DNA of 41,301 bases from Clostridia bacterium (GCA_004347685.1 SLTJ01000051.1:1-41301); one strand, 5' to 3'; positions 17,001 through 25,947 are shown, counted from the stretch's first letter. A program made the numbers and translations. The notes: generated by a model not told the origin, from the letters alone.

Positions 17001-17687
17001 CCGGCCGGCCGTGCGCAGGCAGGCCGTCAAAACCGCCATTTCCTGTGGGGTAAAGCCGGTGAACCCGTCCACCCACAGGCTCGCCCTCTGAAGAAATCCA
17101 GCCGCGGCCAGACGCTGGCCGACCAGGGTGAGATAGTCGTCGGGGTCAGTATAACGGCCGGCCAGGTACTCCTCCATATCCCGGTACAGGAGGGCCACGT
17201 CGTGGAGCTTGCGCGTCAGCGGCGAATCGCCTTCTCCCTGGGCTGCCAGGGCGCCATGGGCCGCAGCTACCGCCTCCGGTCCCAGACAATAGGTTTTGAG
17301 CTCACCTATGCCCCTGGCCAGGCTGGAGGCCAGCCCCACCCGGCCGGCCAGCTGGGAAAAAGCCTGCAATTCTCCGGCGTGCCGTTCAAGCAAGGTACGG
17401 ATCAGCATCGCCCGGGCCAGTTCCCCCAGGGGCGGGCGCGTGGCCCCGCCGGCTTCCTTGAGCACCCGGAAGGCCAGACGGCGAAAGCTGAGAACCTGGG
17501 CGCGGGCGCTGCCGGTAATCCCGGGCTGCCGCAGCAGGGCCAGCTCGGTCTGGAAAGTGGCCTGCTCCGGCACGAGCAGGATCAGAGCCGGGCCATCCTC
17601 GCCGGAGCGCAGTTGGGTAGTTATTTCCTCCAGGCAGGCCCGGGTCTTACCGCTCCCGGCCCGCCCCACGATAAAGCGCAGGCTCAT
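14082..17687 (-). CDS. addB: ATP-dependent nuclease subunit B
   Basis: 1201 residues, usual AddB length. AddB with AddA forms the RecBCD-like helicase-nuclease that resects double-strand breaks and recognises Chi. N-terminal Walker A G8-RAGSGKT15; the C-terminal nuclease part has VVDYKSR. The Fe-S cluster Cys are one in LFAACPFAHFA and C1179-x2-C1182-x5-C1188. An odd Gly/Pro-rich insert occupies about residues 290-342 (16661-16817), between otherwise conserved helicase segments. No addA lies next to it in this window, although the two are usually adjacent. ATG lies behind GAGGGG. Confidence 0.93.
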   Translation of the reverse strand: MSLRFIVGRAGSGKTRACLEEITTQLRSGEDGPALILLVPEQATFQTELALLRQPGITGSARAQVLSFRRLAFRVLKEAGGATRPPLGELARAMLIRTLLERHAGELQAFSQLAGRVGLASSLARGIGELKTYCLGPEAVAAAHGALAAQGEGDSPLTRKLHDVALLYRDMEEYLAGRYTDPDDYLTLVGQRLAAAGFLQRASLWVDGFTGFTPQEMAVLTACLRTAGRVTVTLCLDPGCLAGEIGETEVFYPVWDTYRSLRELAAAAGVAVEPPLVFPAPGRTMVREAIGTSGHPGRQGGAGSGCGPEGVWRVSGMENTEAGVGGAGAGLKPEVGVGRGAMAAVLPRYVNPALAHLERELFSRPVKAYAGQAEGLRLLAAANPRAEVEAAAGEMRRLAREEGYRWRDMALILPDLEAYRSLLATVLADAAIPFFIDEKTPVLHHPLVDLLQGCLEIVSGNWAYEPVFRVLKTDLLPVDREEVDLLENYVLAHGIRGAGWLGQEPWSFRRQFTLGEEEEPAGEAAVDCLEQVEAARQKVVISLRGFGEALAGVERASGYFFTQVLYRLLEDLHVADTLQRWQEEAMATGDMLAAREHVPVWNGVMEVMDQLVAGLGAEEYTLKEYAEVLYSGLEDLQFGRIPPGLDQVIVGSPERSRLPEVRAAFILGANEGAFPARPAENALFSDADREALEAQGLVLAPGSRRWLFAQQFSIYQALTRAREYLWVSWPLADSEGRALSPAPVVSQLRRLFPGLAGKGGAGDGGELGEVGLLPGVPRVAGLLAQQLRLARRSRELDPWWRNVYHWLVADAGRRQAAGRVIVGLARVNAEKDLPAEVVAGLYGTRFGSSTSRLELFAACPFAHFAAYGLKLNERPVYKVDAPGLGIFLHAAMKLVVTRLQEAGLDPGEMEAEAAFSLAAGVVDELAPQLQDEILLSSARYEYLALILKGIVGQAMAVLREHARRGKFRPVAVEARFGPGEKLSGLELELDGGRRVVLRGQIDRIDAARGRDGRHYLRVVDYKSRPRDLKVRDVESGLSLQLPLYLALACRRSRGLVGEEAEPAGLLYSAVHNPLLRAEVPPDPQVAEAERLAEVGRMQGLVLADPEIVRLMDEQAAGAPLVPVRLKQDGNLAKSSRALTPEEMQDLLQRAVDRAAALAAEILAGEVAIAPYRRGQETACRYCAYHPVCQFDLLAGNAYRRV

Positions 17688-17767
17688 TGTGCAGCCCCTC
17701 TTCCTTTCTCGCTATCAGGCACGGTAAAAACTTCGCTCCCCAGGCAGGAATTTCCCCCTGGCAGCAG

Positions 17768-17797
17768 AATATAATTTCTCAAGGTAGCAAAAGTCAA
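17768..17797 (-). promoter_or_regulatory. Sigma-A promoter of addB
   Basis: Minus strand TTGACT (17797-17792), 18-base spacer, TATATT (17773-17768), about 80 bases before the addB start. Confidence 0.7.
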
Positions 17798-17837
17798 TAT
17801 ACCTTTTCAGAACGGGTGCCTGCTGGGTCGACATTCA

Positions 17838-18095
17838 GAATGCCCGGAGACTGTTCAACAGCCTCCCCCGCAGGCTAAAAGGGAAGCCGGTGTAATTCCG
17901 GCGCGGTCCCGCCACTGTAAGGGTGAGCGGCTTTGCAATCAGCCACTGTCCGGCGCTCAATGTACCTTATGTGCTAACAATAAAATGTCGCGGATAAACC
18001 TATTTAGCACTAAGTTACATTGAGTACCGGATGGGAAGGCGCAAGGCTGCCATGAACCCGAGCCAGGAGACCTGCCTGTTCCGCTTCACCACACG
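17838..18095 (+). ncRNA. Cobalamin riboswitch
   Basis: Core motifs are plain: GGGAAGCCGGTG (17880 on) and GGTCCCGCCACTGTAAGG, then the B12 box AGCCAGGAGACCTGCC (18061-18076). A peripheral arm is unusually long: CTCAATGTA (17956-17964) pairs with TACATTGAG, and inside it GTGCTAA pairs with TTAGCAC (ends 18024). It controls the cobalt importer genes cbiMNQO: when cobalamin is bound, the downstream hairpin should switch expression off. The exact 5' end is uncertain and may be some 20 bases earlier. Confidence 0.92.
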
Positions 18096-18120
18096 TACCT
18101 ACGCCGGATAGGGAGGTGAA

Positions 18121-18210
18121 ATGCAACAAATCCCCTGCCCCAGGCGCAGGGGATTTTTCATTCCCCGGCCGGAAATCGCAGGGAACATGGTCCTGCAGAC
18201 AGACTACTAA
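18121..18210 (+). CDS. Leader mini-ORF (29 codons) overlapping the terminator
   Basis: Starts with MQQIPCPRRR behind the excellent site AGGGAGGTGAA. Its codons 3-13 are the terminator hairpin; it stops 34 bases before the cbiM TTG. No similarity known. Either a leader peptide whose translation would affect the hairpin, or a chance ORF behind a relic ribosome site. Confidence 0.35.
   Translation: MQQIPCPRRRGFFIPRPEIAGNMVLQTDY
18128..18158 (+). terminator. Rho-independent terminator of the riboswitch
   Basis: Perfect 11-bp stem AAATCCCCTGC (18128-18138) / GCAGGGGATTT (18146-18156), seven-base loop, ending in TTTTT. It lies 52 bases after the B12 box and is the likely expression platform. Confidence 0.85.
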
Positions 18211-18244
18211 ATGCTGGAAAGTAAGTTAGCGGAGGCGAAAACAG

Positions 18245-19015
18245 TTGCGACGTCATCCACACCTGCGATCAGGGCCCCGGGCGGCCCGGCCCGTCAGGCC
18301 CCGGGTTCTGGCGGTCGCCGGCCTGGTGGCCTGGCTATGGCTCGCGCCCCGGCCGGCCCTGGCCATGCACATTGCGGAAGGCTTCCTTCCCTGGCAGTGG
18401 TGCCTGTTCTGGGCCGCCGTCACCATCCCCTTCTTCCTGCATGGCCTGCGGGCCATCGAGCGGGCCACTCGGGAAAGCCCGGACCTGAAAATGCTCCTGG
18501 GCCTGGCCGGAGCCTTTACCTTCGTCCTCTCGGCCCTGAAGCTGCCCTCGGTCACTGGCAGTTCCTCCCACCCGACGGGAGTCGGTCTCGGGACCCTCCT
18601 CTTCGGCCCCACAGCCATGACCGTCCTGGGCAGTATCGTCCTGCTCTTTCAGGCCCTGCTCCTGGCTCACGGCGGCCTTACCACCCTGGGGGCCAACACC
18701 TTCTCCATGGCCGTAGCCGGTCCCCTGGTGGCGTACGGCACGTACCGGGGCCTGCGCCTGGTCCGGGCCCCGTCCTGGCTGGCCGTTTTCCTGGCTAGCG
18801 CCCTGGCCGACCTGGCCACCTACGTGGTTACGGCCCTGCAACTGGCCCTGGCCTTCCCGGCGGCCACGGGTGGCGTGGCCGCGTCGGCGGTCAAGTTCAT
18901 GGGCATTTTTGCCGTCACCCAGGTACCACTGGCCGCCATAGAAGGGCTGGTCACCGTCCTGGTATTCAACCTGGTGGCCGGATCCAACCAGGAGGAGCTG
19001 GGAGACCGCCCGTAG
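18245..19015 (+). CDS. cbiM: Cobalt ECF transporter substrate-binding subunit CbiM
   Basis: Integral membrane S-component of the cobalt importer. An N-terminal hydrophobic signal ends in ALA, so cleavage would expose Met-His-Ile (MHIAEGFLP), the N-terminus that coordinates the metal in CbiM/Nik[18 protein letters not shown] and the [20 protein letters not shown] block are family signatures. TTG 18245 is chosen since GCGGAGGCG lies nine bases upstream and the signal peptide is in frame. First gene of cbiMNQO behind the cobalamin riboswitch. Confidence 0.92.
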   Translation: MRRHPHLRSGPRAARPVRPRVLAVAGLVAWLWLAPRPALAMHIAEGFLPWQWCLFWAAVTIPFFLHGLRAIERATRESPDLKMLLGLAGAFTFVLSALKLPSVTGSSSHPTGVGLGTLLFGPTAMTVLGSIVLLFQALLLAHGGLTTLGANTFSMAVAGPLVAYGTYRGLRLVRAPSWLAVFLASALADLATYVVTALQLALAFPAATGGVAASAVKFMGIFAVTQVPLAAIEGLVTVLVFNLVAGSNQEELGDRP

Positions 19016-19093
19016 AACTCCGGCCGCTGCCCCTTGCGAGGTGGCCCGGGCGCGCCCGGAGATAGATATCCTTCTCGAGGAGTGATAACACAG

Positions 19094-19399
19094 GTGCTAC
19101 GAACCATGCGGAACGTGAGCATCGGGCTGTTGGCAGTGTTCCTGCTGGCCCTTCCCCTGGTGCTGAACCGGGGGGCAGAATTTGCCGGCAGCGACGGTCA
19201 GGCCCAGGAGGCAATTACGGCGGTAGCGCCGGGGTACCAGCCATGGTTTTCTTCCTTATGGCAGCCACCTTCACCTGAAGTGGAGACATTGCTTTTTTCC
19301 CTCCAGGCCGCGGCCGGCGCCGGTTTTGTCGGGTATTACCTGGGGTATGTCCAGGGGTGGAAGAAAGCAGGAGAGCGGGGTAAATATGGTAGCAGTTGA
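19094..19399 (+). CDS. cbiN: Cobalt transport accessory protein CbiN
   Basis: About 101 residues with two membrane helices: one at the N-terminus and one near the C-terminus (AAGAGFVGYYLGYVQG), joined by an outside loop with PGYQPWFSSLWQPPSPEVE, typical of CbiN. It stabilises metal loading by CbiM. GTG 19094 has GAGGAG 11 bases upstream; ATG 19106 is possible. Its last 14 bases overlap cbiQ. Confidence 0.88.
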   Translation: MLRTMRNVSIGLLAVFLLALPLVLNRGAEFAGSDGQAQEAITAVAPGYQPWFSSLWQPPSPEVETLLFSLQAAAGAGFVGYYLGYVQGWKKAGERGKYGSS

Positions 19400-20183
19400 C
19401 AGCCACGCCTATGCTAGCCGCCTGCGGTCCTGGCACCCGGCGGAAAAGGCCGGCCTGGCCCTGGCCACCATGTTCATAGCTCTGGCCGCCGGCTCCTCCC
19501 TCACCGAGGTGACCATTGCCGTCCTCATGCTGGTCATGACCGTGGGCCTGGCGGGCATCCCCCCGGGCTTTTACCTGCGCCTGCTAGCCCTGCCGGCTGT
19601 CTTCGTGCTGGTGGGGGCGGCAAGTGCCGGCCTTTCTGTGACCGGACCGGGCCCGGGGGCTGGTGCAGATTTCCTCGTGGCCGTCTCCCTGGGAAACATC
19701 ACCACCGGCTTTACCGCCGCCGGCCTGTCCCTGGCCACGGGTCTGCTTCTGCGCTCCCTGGCCGCGGTCACCTGCCTTTACTTCCTGGCCCTGACCACCC
19801 CGATGGTAGATGTGATCTGGCTACTGCGGCGCCTGCGGGTGCCGGCTCTGCTAACCGAACTGCTGGAACTCACCTACCGCTACATTTTCGTCCTGGCCGA
19901 CCTGGCCTCCCAGGTGCGTACGGCCCAGTCCTGCCGCCAGGGGTATGCTTCCTGGAGCAATTCCTGCCGCTCCCTGGGAGGGCTTATCAACGCCGTCTTC
20001 CGCAAGGCGGGCTGGTATTCCCGGCAGTTGGCCGTGGCCCTGGCCGCGCGCGGCTACCAGGGGCAACTGGCGGTCATGGAGGCCGAGCACGGCCGCTGCC
20101 CGACGCGGGCCGCCTGGCTGGCCGGCCTGGAGGCCGGCCTCCTGGTCTTGGCCTGGCTGGACAGAGGTCACTACCTTGGCTGA
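19386..20183 (+). CDS. cbiQ: Energy-coupling factor transmembrane protein CbiQ
   Basis: The 265-residue T-component of the cobalt ECF transporter, with several membrane helices. The RRLRVPALLTELLELTYRYIFVL segment and the ARGY motif (LAARGYQG) couple it to the ATPase. ATG 19386 is supported by GGAGAGCGGGG and overlaps the end of cbiN; the longer frame from 19326 lies in cbiN. It overlaps cbiO by eight bases, showing translational coupling. Confidence 0.92.
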   Translation: MVAVDSHAYASRLRSWHPAEKAGLALATMFIALAAGSSLTEVTIAVLMLVMTVGLAGIPPGFYLRLLALPAVFVLVGAASAGLSVTGPGPGAGADFLVAVSLGNITTGFTAAGLSLATGLLLRSLAAVTCLYFLALTTPMVDVIWLLRRLRVPALLTELLELTYRYIFVLADLASQVRTAQSCRQGYASWSNSCRSLGGLINAVFRKAGWYSRQLAVALAARGYQGQLAVMEAEHGRCPTRAAWLAGLEAGLLVLAWLDRGHYLG

Positions 20184-21018
20184 AACCGTGCTCCTTGAAG
20201 CCAGGGAAATTGAGTTCAGCTACCCCGACGGCACCCCGGCCCTAGGTGGGGTCTCAGCCGGCATCATCCAAGGCAGCCGGGTGGCTGTCCTGGGTCCCAA
20301 CGGCGCCGGCAAGACCACCTTTTTCCTCCACCTCAACGGCACCCTGCGGCCACGGCGGGGGGAGGTGCGGCTGGCCGGCGAGAGGATAAGGTACGACCGG
20401 GCCTATCTCCGCGAGCTGCGCCGCACCGTGGGCATCGTCTTCCAGGACCCGGATACGCAGTTATTTTCCGCCAATGTGGCCCAGGACGTTTCCTTCGGGC
20501 CGGTCAACATGGGCCTGCCGCCGGCCGAAGTCCGGGAGCAGGTGCGGCAGGCCATGGCGGCCACTGGCGTTGCCCACCTGCAGGACAGGCCTACCCATTC
20601 CCTGAGTTACGGCGAGAAAAAGCGCGTGGCCCTGGCCGGGGTCCTGGCCATGCGTCCCCGGGTGCTGATCTGCGACGAGCCCCTGGCCTTCCTGGACCCG
20701 CAGGGCCAAGAGGAGCTGATAGAGTTGCTGGAGGCCGAAAGCCGGCGGGGGACAACGGTAGTAATCGCCACCCACGACGTGAACCTGGCCTACGCCTGGG
20801 CCGACCAGGTGCTGGTGATGGCCGCCGGGAAAGTCATCGGCACCGGCCGCCCGCAGGAGGTATTCCAGACGGCCGGGATCATGCAGCAGGCCGGCCTGCC
20901 AACCCCCTGGATCCTGGAGGTCTACCGGGAACTGGAACGGCAGGGGTGGGCGGCCGGCGGCAGCCCGCCGCGCCGCAAAGAAGAACTGCTCGCCCTGATC
21001 CGGCAGGCAGGCTGCTAA
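20176..21018 (+). CDS. cbiO: Cobalt ECF transporter ATPase CbiO
   Basis: A 280-residue ABC ATPase. Walker A G40-PNGAGKTT48, Q-loop FQDPDTQLFS, signature LSYGEKKRVALAG, Walker B RVLICDEPLAFLD and H-switch ATHDVNLAY. FQDPDTQLFSA is characteristic of the cobalt/nickel subgroup. TTG 20176 (AGAGGT upstream) begins inside the cbiQ end; the frame upstream to 19945 is a shadow of cbiQ. The convergent aprA-like gene ends 12 bases after it. Confidence 0.93.
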   Translation: MAETVLLEAREIEFSYPDGTPALGGVSAGIIQGSRVAVLGPNGAGKTTFFLHLNGTLRPRRGEVRLAGERIRYDRAYLRELRRTVGIVFQDPDTQLFSANVAQDVSFGPVNMGLPPAEVREQVRQAMAATGVAHLQDRPTHSLSYGEKKRVALAGVLAMRPRVLICDEPLAFLDPQGQEELIELLEAESRRGTTVVIATHDVNLAYAWADQVLVMAAGKVIGTGRPQEVFQTAGIMQQAGLPTPWILEVYRELERQGWAAGGSPPRRKEELLALIRQAGC

Positions 21019-21029
21019 CCACGGCCGGA

Positions 21030-22940
21030 TTACCGCACAGGGTACTCCTTCAGGTTGAAGGTATCGGTGTGCCGGGCGTAGCTGGAGGCGATGAACTTCA
21101 GCCAACGCTCGTCGTCGCGGTGTGGGTAATCTATCCGCTCGTGATAGGCCGGCCACCTGGTTTCCCGGCGGTAGCGAAGGTGTTCCACCAGGGCTGAGGC
21201 CACCAACACCAGGTCCTGCAACTGGTGCGCCAGCATGAGCTCATGCAGGTCAGCGGCCGACAGGTCCTGCGCCCGGTGGCGCAGCGCGGCCAGCTTCTCC
21301 CGCGCCACCAGCAGCCGCCCTTCAGAGAGGCGATATCCTTGAGAGGCCCCGCCGGCGTAATCCTCCATGACCGCCTGCAGGGCTTCCTGGAACTCGAGTA
21401 CCGCCAGCCCTTTCCCACCAGCCTGACGCAGGGGCCGGATAGCCGTAGTCAGGGCCGCCTGCACCTCGGCTTCCCCGCTGTCTCCCTCGACCCCGGGACT
21501 GCCCCCCGGCCGGGCGCCGGAACGCGACCCGAGATCAGGACCCGGCGACCGGCCGGTCGTGCCCGGACCGGGACCAAGGGACTCCCTGGGGGTAGGCGCG
21601 GACCACTGGGGCGGGGAACCGGCCCCTGGAAAGCTTATCCCTCCCCCTACCCCTACCTGGTAGACCCGACGGTAGTCGAGGTAGATCCGCAGCCAGGAGA
21701 GTTCCGGCGGCAGGGTCACGGGATCCAGTTCCCGGCCGGTAATATCGGCCACCGCGCTCGCCGCCGCTATTTCCCCTTCGGCCATGCACCCGCTCACATA
21801 CTTCTTGGGCGCCCCGCCAGCCACGTCCCCGGCCGCGTACAGGCCCGGCCGGGTGGTCCGCCGACCCGTATCCACCCAGTACCCGGCCAGGCCGTGGCCC
21901 CCCACCACGGTGGGTTCGGCCCCGGTTATCTCCAGGGCCACGTCGGCTGGACCCACGCCCTTTTCCGCCCACCAGAGGACCATGGCTGGACACATGGAAA
22001 GATAGCTTTCCCTCAGCCTGGCCGCCGCGGACGTCTCCAGTTGTCGCGTGTCCAGGTAACACGGCCCCCGGCCGTTTTCCTCCTCGGCCAGGGTGGCCCG
22101 CAGGCGGGCGGCCGTGGTACGCTCGCCGGCCTGAAGGTACCTTTCTCCGCGGGCGTTCACCTGGGGAGCCCGCACCCCCAGGGCCACTGTCCCGGTCGGG
22201 GCCATGGTACCTTTAACCCGCAAGGGGATAAACCTGGCCTCCAGGCTGGTAAGCTCGGCTCCGGCCCGTAGCCCCATGGCCAGGCCGGCCCCGGCGTTAA
22301 AGGGCGGGTACCACCTCCGGCCCCGGGCCGCCCCGGAATTGGGAGGGCGGTAGAGGCCGGTGGCCCCGCCGGTGGTGCAGATTACGGCCCGGGCCCGGAT
22401 GGCGTAGAAAATCGGGCGGCGGACGCCGACGGCATAAACCCCGGTGACCCGGCCGCCCTGGATAAGGTAGTCGCGGGCAGCCACCCGGTTCAGGATTTGC
22501 ACCCCGACAGCACGGGCCCGCCGCACCATCAGGGACTTTATCCTTTCTCCCCGCACTTCCACCGCATGCCGGCCCCGGCGCACATACCGCCCGCCGCCCC
22601 CGCGTGGGAAAGGTACTCCCCAGGCTTCCAGCTTATCCGCGGCCTGGTTGAAGCCGGCCGCCATGGTCAACACCAGATCGGAACGGACCACCCCGCTGGC
22701 CTCGGCCCGGACAAACTCCAGGAAGCTCTCCGGCGTCTCCCCCGGGTGCAGGTAAGCGTTAATGGCGTTCACTCCGGCAGCCAGGCAGCCGCTGGTGTCA
22801 GCCTGGGCCTTTTCTACCACCAGCACCGAAAGCCCTGGGGCCAGCTCCCGGGCAGCGATGGCTGCGGCCAGCCCGGCCACGCCCCCACCCACGACGACTA
22901 TCTCGGCGGCTAGTTCCTTTATTTCCCAGTCCAGGCTCAC
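21030..22940 (-). CDS. Adenylylsulfate reductase alpha (AprA)-like flavoprotein
   Basis: A 636-residue FAD enzyme of the AprA/FrdA/SdhA superfamily: [16 protein letters not shown] for [15 protein letters not shown] near the flavin site, and [24 protein letters not shown]. The AprA reading rests on the last motif and on its neighbours cysC, sat and yezD; a fumarate-reductase-like role is possible. It would reduce APS to sulfite with the ferredoxin-like protein encoded at 26145. A Pro/Gly-rich linker (about residues 433-490, plus-strand 21470-21640) breaks the conserved protein. GTG 22940 overlaps the cysC stop by four bases (GTGA). Confidence 0.82.
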   Translation of the reverse strand: MSLDWEIKELAAEIVVVGGGVAGLAAAIAARELAPGLSVLVVEKAQADTSGCLAAGVNAINAYLHPGETPESFLEFVRAEASGVVRSDLVLTMAAGFNQAADKLEAWGVPFPRGGGGRYVRRGRHAVEVRGERIKSLMVRRARAVGVQILNRVAARDYLIQGGRVTGVYAVGVRRPIFYAIRARAVICTTGGATGLYRPPNSGAARGRRWYPPFNAGAGLAMGLRAGAELTSLEARFIPLRVKGTMAPTGTVALGVRAPQVNARGERYLQAGERTTAARLRATLAEEENGRGPCYLDTRQLETSAAARLRESYLSMCPAMVLWWAEKGVGPADVALEITGAEPTVVGGHGLAGYWVDTGRRTTRPGLYAAGDVAGGAPKKYVSGCMAEGEIAAASAVADITGRELDPVTLPPELSWLRIYLDYRRVYQVGVGGGISFPGAGSPPQWSAPTPRESLGPGPGTTGRSPGPDLGSRSGARPGGSPGVEGDSGEAEVQAALTTAIRPLRQAGGKGLAVLEFQEALQAVMEDYAGGASQGYRLSEGRLLVAREKLAALRHRAQDLSAADLHELMLAHQLQDLVLVASALVEHLRYRRETRWPAYHERIDYPHRDDERWLKFIASSYARHTDTFNLKEYPVR

Positions 22941-23482
22941 GGCGCGCTCACATACCCGAGATTATAGAGTTTATCCATGATCTTGGCCAAGCTCTCTGTA
23001 GGTGTCTCCCGATGGGTGGCTACCACGACCTCCGGGGCCAGGGGCTCCTCGTACGGGTCGGAAACCCCGGTAAACTGGCCGATCTCCCCGGCCATGGCCT
23101 TTTGGTACAGCCCCTTTACGTCCCGCGCGGCGCACACCTCCAGTGGGCAGTGGACGTAAACTTCGACAAAGTCGGGTATCTGCGCCCGCACGTGTTCCCG
23201 GGTATCCCGGTAAGGGGAAATGGCGGCGGTGATGGCCACCACGCCGTTGCGGCTAAGGAGTTTGGCCACGTAACCGATGCGCTGGATATTGGCGTCCCGG
23301 TCAGCGCGGCTGAAGCCCAGCCCCTGGCTCAGGTTCTGCCGCACCTCGTCCCCGTCGAGCACCTCCACCCGCCTGCCCTGCTGCCGCAAATTTTCCGCCA
23401 CCATCCCGGCCAGGGTAGACTTCCCCGCCCCAGAAAGACCCGTAAACCAAAGGGTAAATCCCTTCACTTCGGCCAAGGCCAT
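22937..23482 (-). CDS. cysC: Adenylylsulfate kinase
   Basis: Phosphorylates APS to PAPS. P-loop G15-LSGAGKST23, [36 protein letters not shown] and [17 protein letters not shown] are all typical. ATG 23482 is used; the frame extends to 23518, and TTG 23476 is also possible. It is coupled to the aprA-like gene by a four-base overlap. Having both CysC and an APS reductase is unusual for a purely assimilatory route; PAPS may serve sulfation, or the two routes are alternatives. Confidence 0.92.
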   Translation of the reverse strand: MALAEVKGFTLWFTGLSGAGKSTLAGMVAENLRQQGRRVEVLDGDEVRQNLSQGLGFSRADRDANIQRIGYVAKLLSRNGVVAITAAISPYRDTREHVRAQIPDFVEVYVHCPLEVCAARDVKGLYQKAMAGEIGQFTGVSDPYEEPLAPEVVVATHRETPTESLAKIMDKLYNLGYVSAP

Positions 23483-23555
23483 CCCTTCCTTCCCAGAATG
23501 TTTCAGGTTAACCCCCATGCCGGCCGGGCATAACCCACCTCTAACCTCCGTTTCT

Positions 23556-24311
23556 TCACGGGAGCAGCGGGAGAATCTCCCGCACGTTGAGGATAAGCAC
23601 TAACGCGCCCACCAGCAGCATCAGAATTCGCGGTTGCAGCCGGCGGCAGGCCACAGCCGCCACGGGCGCGGCGATCACCCCGCCGGCCATCAGGCCGAGA
23701 ACGAGTTCCCAATGCACGGTCCTCAATAGCAACAAGAAAGTTATTGACTGCACCAGGGTGACAAAAAACTCGGCCAGGTTTACTGAACCAATGGCCAGGC
23801 GCGGCGCGCAGCCCCGGCCCAGAAGGGTGGAGGTGACTACCGGGCCCCAGCCGCCGCCGCCGACGGCATCTAGGAATCCACCGGTAATCCCCAGGGGGGC
23901 GGCCAAGTGGCCCAGGCCGTCACGAGCTTCCTCGGCCCTGGCTGGCCGGCGGGCCCGATTAAGGATGATCAGCCCCATGATGACCAGATATACGGCGATG
24001 AAGGGGCGGATGGCCTGGCCCGGCACCGAGGCCAGAACATAGGCCCCCACGATTCCGCCGACCACGCCAGGCAGGGCCAGCCGCACCAAGAGCTTTTTGT
24101 CAACATTGCCCAGCCGCAGGTGGGACAGGCCGGAGGTCAGGGTAGTAAATACCTCGGCCACATGCACGCTGGCGCTGCTGTATGCAGGACTGATACCCAA
24201 GCTCAAAAGAAAGGTGTTGGAGATTATGCCGTAGGCCATACCCAGGGCGCCGTCAACAAGCTGCGCCGCCAGCCCCACCAGCATGGCGGAAACAAATAGA
24301 CCCAGTCCCAT
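23556..24311 (-). CDS. TSUP (TauE/SafE) family sulfur anion permease
   Basis: A 251-residue membrane protein with about eight hydrophobic segments. It has the two family repeats: [20 protein letters not shown] early and [21 protein letters not shown] in the second half. Set between sat and cysC in a sulfur operon, it probably imports sulfate or exports sulfite; direction is inference. It starts at ATG 24311, 24 bases after the sat stop. Confidence 0.9.
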   Translation of the reverse strand: MGLGLFVSAMLVGLAAQLVDGALGMAYGIISNTFLLSLGISPAYSSASVHVAEVFTTLTSGLSHLRLGNVDKKLLVRLALPGVVGGIVGAYVLASVPGQAIRPFIAVYLVIMGLIILNRARRPARAEEARDGLGHLAAPLGITGGFLDAVGGGGWGPVVTSTLLGRGCAPRLAIGSVNLAEFFVTLVQSITFLLLLRTVHWELVLGLMAGGVIAAPVAAVACRRLQPRILMLLVGALVLILNVREILPLLP

Positions 24312-24335
24312 CTTTGTCCCTCCGTAAGCGCTTTG

Positions 24336-25502
24336 TTATCCGGCCATCTCTCCAGATTCCGCCAGGCCGCGGGCCAACACCCGGGCCACCTCCGGGCGGG
24401 TGAATTCCGGCGGTGGCAGCTCTCCCCGCCGCAGCATCTCCCGGAGGCGGGTGCCGCTCAGGACGACGTGATCGGCGTCGCCGTGCGGGCAGGTCTTGGG
24501 CGAGGCCATGCCGCCGCAGCGCCGGCAGTAAAAAGTGTTCTCGAAGAAAAGTGGGGTAATGCCCAGTTCCTCCGGGTCAAACTGGCGGAAGATCTCCTGA
24601 GCCGCGTACGGCCCGTAGTAGTTCCCCACCCCGGCGTGGTCCCGGCCCACGATGAAATGGGTGCAGCCGTAATTCTTCCGCACCAGGGCATGAAATATAG
24701 CCTCCCGCGGCCCGGCGTAGCGCATGGCTGCCGGCAGGACGGCGAGAAGCACGCGGCGGCGTGGGTAATAGGCCTCCAGGAGCACCTGGTAGCTGTCCAT
24801 GCGTACCGCCGCCGGGATGTCGTCGTCCTTGGTGGCGCCCACCAGGGGGTGAAGGAGCAGCCCATCCACGATCTCCAGGGCGCACTTCTGGATGTATTCG
24901 TGGGCCCGGTGCACCGGATTGCGGGTCTGGAAACCGGCCACAGTGCGCCAGCCGCGGGCAGCCACCTCAGCTCGCGTCTCAAGTGGCGTAAGGTGAAATT
25001 CGGGAAAGTCGGCCGGGGGGCCAGCGATCATGCGGACCGGGCCGCCCAGGAGCATTTCCCCCTGGGCCAGGAGACGGGCCACGCCCGGGTGGGCCGCCTC
25101 TGTGGCCCGGTAGACTTCCCGTGCCTCCTTGAGCCGGTCGTAGCCATAGATATCTTCCACCCGCATCAGGCCGTACATCTTCCCGTCTTCCCCGGCCAAA
25201 GCCACCTCCTCACCCTCCCGCAACTCCCCGGCCAAAGCCCGGTCAACAGGCAGGGTGATGGGCAGGCTCCAGACAGTACCGTCCGCCAGCCTCATATTCT
25301 CTACCACCGATATGTAGTCGTCCCGGCGCATAAAGCCTTCCAGTGGGCTGTAGGCGCCGGTGGCCAGCAATTCCAACTCACTGAGGGCCACCCCACCCAG
25401 CACCACCTGCCGCAAGTAAGGCACCTTACCGGCAGCCTCTTTGAGTTCCTCGCCAGCCAGCACCTGCTGCACCAGCTTCCCCCCGTGGGCTTCCAAAGGC
25501 AT
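24336..25502 (-). CDS. sat: Sulfate adenylyltransferase
   Basis: A 388-residue homomeric ATP sulfurylase, activating sulfate to APS. Signatures: [15 protein letters not shown] near residue 195, [17 protein letters not shown] near 290, and a [16 protein letters not shown] zinc-type site. It starts at ATG 25502 behind AAGGAGTG. The length equals typical Sat without a C-terminal kinase. First large gene after yezD and a terminator-like hairpin. Confidence 0.95.
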   Translation of the reverse strand: MPLEAHGGKLVQQVLAGEELKEAAGKVPYLRQVVLGGVALSELELLATGAYSPLEGFMRRDDYISVVENMRLADGTVWSLPITLPVDRALAGELREGEEVALAGEDGKMYGLMRVEDIYGYDRLKEAREVYRATEAAHPGVARLLAQGEMLLGGPVRMIAGPPADFPEFHLTPLETRAEVAARGWRTVAGFQTRNPVHRAHEYIQKCALEIVDGLLLHPLVGATKDDDIPAAVRMDSYQVLLEAYYPRRRVLLAVLPAAMRYAGPREAIFHALVRKNYGCTHFIVGRDHAGVGNYYGPYAAQEIFRQFDPEELGITPLFFENTFYCRRCGGMASPKTCPHGDADHVVLSGTRLREMLRRGELPPPEFTRPEVARVLARGLAESGEMAG

Positions 25503-25535
25503 TTGGCTATCACACTCCTTCTTAGAGAAAACGAA

Positions 25536-25568
25536 AACTGGAGGCCAACTTCTCGGCAGCCTCCAGTT
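25536..25568 (-). terminator. Terminator-like hairpin between yezD and sat
   Basis: On the minus strand a perfect 10-bp stem AACTGGAGGC / GCCTCCAGTT with a 13-base loop, then TTTTCGTTTT. Placed inside the unit, it would lower transcription into sat (attenuation or polarity) rather than end the operon. Confidence 0.7.
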
Positions 25569-25574
25569 GTCTGG

Positions 25575-25742
25575 TCAGCGCAGGCGGATCTTCTCAGTCT
25601 TGTCAATCTGTACCACCCGGGAATCCTGGATCACTATGGTCACCGTGCCGTGCCGGATCTCGGAGATGGCGCGGATGATGGCCTCCAGGACTTCGTCGGA
25701 AACGGTGGGCGGTCGGGCCAGGACCTCGTTGGTGGCCAGCAT
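25575..25742 (-). CDS. YezD family (DUF2292) small protein
   Basis: 55 residues, ATG behind CTAAGGAGGTAGG, with IIRAISEIRHGTVTIVIQDS and ending QIDKTEKIRLR. This matches the YezD family, small proteins of unknown biochemical role that repeatedly occur with sulfate assimilation genes. It is the first gene after the promoter at 25794. Confidence 0.85.
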   Translation of the reverse strand: MLATNEVLARPPTVSDEVLEAIIRAISEIRHGTVTIVIQDSRVVQIDKTEKIRLR

Positions 25743-25761
25743 GCCCCTACCTCCTTAGTTT

Positions 25762-25776
25762 TCCGATAAGATTAGT
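25762..25776 (-). promoter_or_regulatory. Shared sulfur-operon motif, copy 1
   Basis: TCCGATAAGATTAGT on the plus strand, about 18 bases downstream of the inferred transcription start of the yezD-sat unit. 13 of 15 bases equal copy 2 at 26578. A roadblock-type operator is likely; an Rrf2/CymR-type regulator would suit but is a guess. Confidence 0.6.
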
Positions 25777-25793
25777 TATATATGATGTCCATA

Positions 25794-25823
25794 ATTATAC
25801 GGGCTCTCCGCCATAGTTGTCAA
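25794..25823 (-). promoter_or_regulatory. Sigma-A promoter of yezD-sat-TSUP-cysC-aprA-like unit
   Basis: Minus strand TTGACA (25823-25818), 18-base spacer, TATAAT (25799-25794): both boxes are consensus. Confidence 0.8.
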
Positions 25824-25882
25824 GGGGTGCCGCAAAAAAACTGCATGGCCTTATGGGCCACAGGCGGCCCATGAAACTACCA

Positions 25883-25947
25883 CCTATGGCCGGCACTTTC
25901 GTGAAAACCACCCATGCCGGCCAGGCGCAACCGATCATGGAAATAGG
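25883..25947 (-). repeat. Palindromic element R2, copy 1
   Basis: Minus strand begins CCTATTTCCATGATCGGTTG and ends with CCATAGG, a near inverted repeat of the start. It matches 31215-31277 and 29146-29197. It lies in the 320-base stretch (25824-26144) between the ferredoxin gene and the sat promoter, which has no supported gene. Confidence 0.6.

Noticed and set aside
18211-18798. 195-codon ORF starting directly after the mini-ORF
   Set aside because: Different frame of cbiM; Gly/Pro/Arg-rich without family signal.
21225-22271. 348-codon plus-strand ORF
   Set aside because: Antisense shadow of the AprA-like gene; low-complexity Gly/Pro/Arg.
24333-25769. 478-codon plus-strand ORF
   Set aside because: Antisense to sat; no recognisable motif; a GC-rich shadow frame.
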